Assembly: GCA_027922465.2 (NCBI GenBank)
Contig: BQMF02000050.1
Span: forward strand, 124,001-188,000
Direction of reading: 5' to 3'
Source of the DNA: Turritopsis dohrnii
Taxonomy: Eukaryota > Cnidaria > Hydrozoa > Anthoathecata > Oceaniidae
Length of the DNA: 64,000 nucleotides
Shown one piece after another: positions 59,930 to 64,000 of this stretch. A program made the translations under genes and the position numbers. The notes below the pieces were generated by a model that did not search any database, had not been told where the DNA came from, and was given only the letters and a program-made list of their open reading frames with translations. The stretch's first letter is position 1. The number at the start of each line of letters is the position of its first letter.

Positions 59930-61446
59930 ACCGTAAAACGGGGTGACTTGAAACAAAATTCGCCGTTTTTTGAAATGATTTGCTCATAACTTTTAATCTA
60001 AGAAAGTAATTACTATGAAATTTTGAAAAAAGGTCCATTCATCTTGTCTTTCTTTCAGATAACGAAGTGTTCAAACTAATTGATGCATACCATCTCAAGT
60101 TATTGCTTCACAAAGTACACCTACTGAAATTTATCGTGCGGGGGTGACTTGAAACAGTGCTGTTTGCTAAAAAATGTTGTTGTATAGAGCGCCAAAACAG
60201 AAAACGTGTGATCTACGATTACTTGCGTATAAAACATAAATTAAAATAATTTGTTATTGCCAGTTTCATTTTTATTAAGTGATGGAGAGCATTAGTAAAT
60301 TTTGAAAACACAAAATTTCAGAATGGTAAAACATTGTAAAAAATAAGTTATCTGAAGCCATTAAAATCATTAAGCGTGTGATAACGTAATTGTTTCAGAA
60401 ACAATATCGAAAGCAGGCAAGATGAATTTGAATTTATAGCTAGTTTACACGACTGTACTTCTTACTTAAAACTTGTAAGTTGAATATATATAATAAAATT
60501 CCTGTTTCACAGTATCCAACTTTCTTTTTCGTGCTTCTCTTAGTTTAGGATATATTTCCTTTACCATTTCGATAGAGATGTCACAAATTGATCCATTGTC
60601 TTTGTTTTTTCCACACAAGCGCTTCATCATTTCATCCGGATTACGCGAATTTATTGCGCCATTGCATATGACATGTATATGGAGTATGAAACGGTGTCCA
60701 TATATCAAAAAGGCAAGAAGAAGCCCTGGTAACGAGGTTAAGTATGAAATTGTAAAAGTAACAACATACAGCCCGTCTGTCGCCAATTTCACAATAAGTA
60801 TGGTGTGCCCATAGCCTTGAACGGAGGATGTAATTGCAGCACCGATTTGTTCAGAATTCTGATTAGTATTCAGTTATGGTACTTAGTAAAACGAGTCTAT
60901 TGAGGTTCAATTCTTAGATTATTGACCCTTTCTATTAATAGAACTTATAATAATTACCAAATGACTTATACCACCTTTGAAACTCCATCGGCTGAACTTT
61001 ATCACACATCAATGATTCGATTGCATCATAATTGATAAGAATATTTATGCAATAATTGAAGAGACGAAGTGTATCGAGTGAAAAAAACGAAACATTTTAA
61101 TGGCATATATTTCTTTCAATTTTAAATATTTTTTGATAACATTCTGGAATTACTCCCTTTGACCTTTCTATTTTACAAATGTAAAAAAAATTATATTTGG
61201 CGATATGCTGTATCGCCGTGACATGCTATTTTACAGGGGTACTGATTTTCGGCGCTTTGTTCATCTTCAGCTTCCGAAGAACTTCCTTGATTAATGAAAT
61301 TTTTCTATCGAATGTTGCGCTAGATAGTCTCCGAACGGAATCTGAAAAAAATTCGGAGTTTCATTCATTATTTCATGAGAAATAACGTTTTTTTGACGCT
61401 GTTTCAAGTCACCCCGGGTGTTTCAAGTCACCCCGCTTTACGGTAG
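59930..61446. mobile_element. TIR element with 'CCGTAAAACGGGGTGACTTG' ends (about 1.5 kb)
   Basis: Left terminus CCGTAAAACGGGGTGACTTG after TA; right terminus is the inverse (caagtcaccccgctttacgg) before TA. The core GGGGTGACTTGAAACA also occurs inside at 60142-60157 (direct) and at 61402-61417 (inverse). The interior contains an unrecognised minus ORF 60792-60466 and no transposase. TA duplication fits a Tc1/mariner or pogo relative. Confidence 0.75.
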
Positions 61447-61739
61447 CTAGCTAAACTAAATAAAAACAAACAAGATTAAAAACGAACGAGAGGACAGTAA
61501 TAACTACCGAAAATAATCATTACATACTGTCTGCCTTTTTCACCGATGAGTCACCCATGATGATGGAATGTAGCTAGCAAGATCGAATTGAATTCTCAAT
61601 GCTACGCTAAATTTTGGTTAGATCAGGATACCTTTTTCGAAGATGGAGACGAATAAACCTGTCGTTTACGATTTCCAAATATCAAAACGGAACATGCGTG
61701 GATTGTTGTTGTCGTTGCCGGTGATTTTTCATTACTGGC
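61447..61739. other. No recognisable feature
   Basis: AT-rich spacer between the TIR element and the Helitron 3' part; possibly belongs to the latter. Confidence 0.35.
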
Positions 61740-62000
61740 TCGAAAGGCGAAAAATATTATGATTATCATAAAGATTTTCGTAAATCACAAATTATGATAA
61801 TCATAATATTTTTTGGCGCGACCATGTTGGATTTGAAACACCAGGAACGTATTTCTCTTCACGTGCAAACGAGCTTTATTAAGCGATAAAGCCAGCAGCA
61901 AAGGAAGTCTTACGGCTGAATTTAAGTGCAATAATTTGGAGCAGGTGGTGACACAACGCAGGCTGAAATGGGCGGCGAGCGACGCCGCCTTGGCGCCTAG
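61740..62000 (+). mobile_element. Helitron 3' portion
   Basis: 3' end gacgccgccttggcgc with CTAG at 61997-62000, followed by T. One hairpin arm has a G-to-C change (GGCGCC for GGCGGC). The hairpin at 61750-61810 (arms attatgattatcataa) matches 21640-21705 in position and orientation. No 5' end was found, so truncated or older. Confidence 0.65.
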
Positions 62001-62365
62001 TTAGTATAATAAAGCACAAATATCAGAAGAAATATGTAACGTATATGTTTGAATCTCAAACGATGATAATTTTTATATCATTGACAACATTATTGTTTCC
62101 TCTTTCCAATGATGTATTTTTTTTTTTCGAAATTGGAAAAATAGAAGAGGAGAAAATCGAAAAAATAACTCTAGAAAAACTCATTATTTTCTTAATGATC
62201 ATCTAATGATCAGAATTTATTGATATATAAACGATTATAATTCTTGTTGTGGATAAAGATCATTCGATTCAACTTTATTATGTTATTGAATGTTTGGATC
62301 TAACATACAAGCAGAATGAAATATAATTAAGATATAAACTAGGCAGGAGAGTTAATAACTGTACA
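62001..62365 (-). repeat. Putative 3' LTR of the Ty3/gypsy element
   Basis: On minus, the purine tract ggtggggga (62374-62366) is followed by TGTACAGTTATTAACTC, a plausible LTR start, and an aataaag polyadenylation-like signal lies near 62270. The far end abuts the Helitron 3' end at 62000, so the LTR may be incomplete. No second LTR is in the window to confirm it. Confidence 0.45.
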
Positions 62366-62504
62366 TCCCCCACCAGTTCGTTAGCAACGTAAATGTATAG
62401 GCCGATAGCCTCGTTGGAGCGAATTCATAAAGTCTTCATAAACACAACATCTGTCAACATAATATCTGTCCGTAGAGAATGTTTCTGCGATAGTGCAACC
62501 GTTC

Positions 62505-64000
62505 TTATCCGGTCCATTTGCCGGACTCCGGCTCGTAACGCTTGGGTGGCCGTCTTTCGCGCTGTGGACGACGGGTACATGGTGCACTGCCCACCGTTGG
62601 CGGGTTCGGACTCTCATTGAGCGCCTGGGGTGTAGACAGGTCTTCGGCTGAAAGTGATGACGGGTCCTCGATCGGAAGTGAGGACAGGGCCGCAGGAGTG
62701 TGATGAGGAGTTGGAGGTAGCGTGGGTGAACTGTCGGTAACATCTGGTATTTCCTGTGCGGTAGCAGTATCACGGGGTGAGTTGTCAGCTGATGACGGTA
62801 GGCGTGTGGGGGAATTCATATTGGGCGGATGTGGCATCGTTGGAGGGGCCCCGACGTTAATACTCTCGTATTGTACAAGTGGTGAGACTGGGGTAAATTT
62901 ACGTAAGAATCTTCGGTTACGCTTGGTGAGACGTCCCGTACCATCCACCTTGATGAGATAACTGTCATGGTTAAGCAGGTCGACGACAGTTCCTGAGCGA
63001 TCCCAACGTTTTGGGTGGTTTCCTGTTTGATTTTGAACATAACAGCGGTCCCCAATCGCGAGGTCAGCAAGCTGCTGTGACCGCTCGTTGAGTTTTTCTG
63101 CTGTCCGGTGAAAACGTGCGCGTAGAGCTTCTTCCTTCCTCTCCCAGGCATCTTGCCATATGGGGCGAACGTGATGGCTGGAGAACTTGTCGAGGCGACT
63201 GATGAAGGCGAATGCATCCCGTATTGGTCTGCCAAAGACAATCATCGCTGGAGAGATATTGCAATCAGGATCGGGGGTATTACGTAGCTGCATCATCGCA
63301 CGCAAAAAGCTGTCGGTATCAAGTGTCCCAGATGGCCCTGTATTCGATCTGAGGAGACGTTTGGTGGTCTTGACGGCTACCTCGGCTCTTCCGTTGGATT
63401 GGGGGTTGTATGCAGAGGACAACCTATGAGATACACCCCAACGACGTAAGAACTCTTGAGTAGAGTGAGCAACAAATTCTGGACCGCCATCAGTGGAAAT
63501 TTCATGTGGCACCCCGAACCTGGCAAAGAAGTTACGAAGACAGGAAATCAATCCATCCGCGCCAGCCTGAGGGGATCCATGTGGTGATTGGAACACATCC
63601 GTCCATCCTGATAGTCGATCTCCAACAACAAGATAGTGCAATCCACAGCTAAAGAAGTCAGCAAAGATCTCTTCGAAGGGTGTGGACGGTGGAACGGCCG
63701 CTGTAGTTGGTAGGGCAGCTTGGGACGGGGCACTGGTATTGCAGTCTTGGCATCGAGCCCTAGTGCGATTGATATCATCAGTGATGCCAGGCCAGAACAT
63801 AATAGACCTTGCGCGATTTGACATAGTGGAGACTCCCTGGTGAGCAGAGTGAAGGGACTTCAGAACCATTGGTCGCAGAGATGAAGGAATGATGACACGA
63901 TCACTGTGCAAAATGACGCCATCTGATTCGTACAATCCATGACGGTATTGCCAGAACGGGATGATAGCAGGAGACTGACGACATCTGTCCGGGAAGCCGC
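62505..64000 (-). CDS. pol: Ty3/gypsy pol polyprotein, integrase region (partial, runs off the window)
   Basis: Open on minus from the window edge to the TAG/TGA region at 62505. It begins with a His-His-Cys-Cys zinc module ('HSAHQGVSTMSNRARSIMFW', 'ARCQDCNT'), then the catalytic core: 'EEIFADFFSCGLHYLVVGDR' (first Asp), 'VPHEISTDGGPEFVAHS' (second Asp) and 'YNPQSNGRAEVAVK' (Glu), then a small-barrel C-terminal region ('GDRCYVQNQTGNHPKRWDRS', 'GTVVDLLNHDSYLIKVDG') and a long Pro/Ser/Thr-rich tail. Visibly richer in G+C than its surroundings and free of stops, so it is a recent insertion. Integrase inserts element cDNA into the genome. Protease, RT and RNase H must lie beyond 64000. Confidence 0.92.
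   Translation of the reverse strand, partial: GFPDRCRQSPAIIPFWQYRHGLYESDGVILHSDRVIIPSSLRPMVLKSLHSAHQGVSTMSNRARSIMFWPGITDDINRTRARCQDCNTSAPSQAALPTTAAVPPSTPFEEIFADFFSCGLHYLVVGDRLSGWTDVFQSPHGSPQAGADGLISCLRNFFARFGVPHEISTDGGPEFVAHSTQEFLRRWGVSHRLSSAYNPQSNGRAEVAVKTTKRLLRSNTGPSGTLDTDSFLRAMMQLRNTPDPDCNISPAMIVFGRPIRDAFAFISRLDKFSSHHVRPIWQDAWERKEEALRARFHRTAEKLNERSQQLADLAIGDRCYVQNQTGNHPKRWDRSGTVVDLLNHDSYLIKVDGTGRLTKRNRRFLRKFTPVSPLVQYESINVGAPPTMPHPPNMNSPTRLPSSADNSPRDTATAQEIPDVTDSSPTLPPTPHHTPAALSSLPIEDPSSLSAEDLSTPQALNESPNPPTVGSAPCTRRPQRERRPPKRYEPESGKWTG

Noticed and set aside
60466..60792. 108-aa minus ORF as a transposase
   Set aside because: It lies in a TIR element, but no catalytic motif or DNA-binding domain was recognised; left unassigned.

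Overview
This window is eukaryotic. It is visibly AT-rich, its genes carry GT..AG spliceosomal introns, and almost everything recognisable is a transposable element or a decayed gene inside one. The repertoire is a CR1/L2-like LINE, other non-LTR remnants, Penelope-like elements (PLEs), Ty3/gypsy, Helitrons, KDZ, EnSpm/CACTA-like and pogo-like elements, a tRNA-derived SINE and many MITEs. This suits an invertebrate metazoan genome, possibly cnidarian, but the species cannot be fixed from sequence alone. No tRNA, rRNA or CRISPR array was seen.

Layout. 1-0.99 kb: decayed Ty3/gypsy RNase H/integrase. 3.0-6.7 kb: CR1-like LINE with ORF1 (PHD-like finger and coiled coil) and ORF2 (endonuclease and reverse transcriptase), broken by frameshifts. 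7.5-9.8 kb: further non-LTR RT remnants. 10.3-12.1 kb (minus): LINE 3' fragment, then an EnSpm/CACTA-like transposase with one in-frame stop. 12.2-30 kb: Helitron territory, with full-length non-autonomous copies, a broken Helitron Rep gene (18.4-20.4 kb), a pogo-type repeat with 'TTCGTTATATCGAG' ends, and a frameshifted zinc-finger/CXC-domain gene (24.8-26.2 kb, minus). 31.7-32.1 kb: two hammerhead-ribozyme-like motifs. 32.4-37.0 kb (plus): small spliced exons of one or two unrecognised genes, the second with C2H2 fingers. 37.1-41.9 kb: a pogo MITE, a 214-bp tandem array interrupted by a pogo/Tigger-type transposase fragment, a SINE, a PLE fragment split by a Helitron, and a TTAA-flanked MITE. 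42.0-56.3 kb (minus): a KDZ-transposase-like gene in about 17 exons, ending in an exon with a possible cysteine-protease-like fold. Its large introns are filled by a head-to-head PLE pair, a SINE and three Helitrons. 57-62 kb: another Helitron, a 1.1-kb foldback element, a 1.5-kb TIR element and a Helitron 3' end. 62.0-64.0 kb (minus): Ty3/gypsy integrase open to the window edge, with a putative polypurine tract and LTR.

The main connected story is the Helitrons. At least four 5'-end types (TCTATATATTAATAG, TCTTATTATAATAATCC, a TCTATRTWCTAAT form, and the variant TCTTATACTAATTC) and two 3'-end types (GGCGGCTAG and GGGTTACTAG) occur in different combinations around shared bodies. Copies abut head-to-tail, and one copy (53590-54425) sits cleanly between A and T inside the 5' terminus of another, so element boundaries can be read to the base. 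The second notable item is the KDZ gene, whose reading frame is nearly intact although its introns have absorbed several kilobases of other elements.
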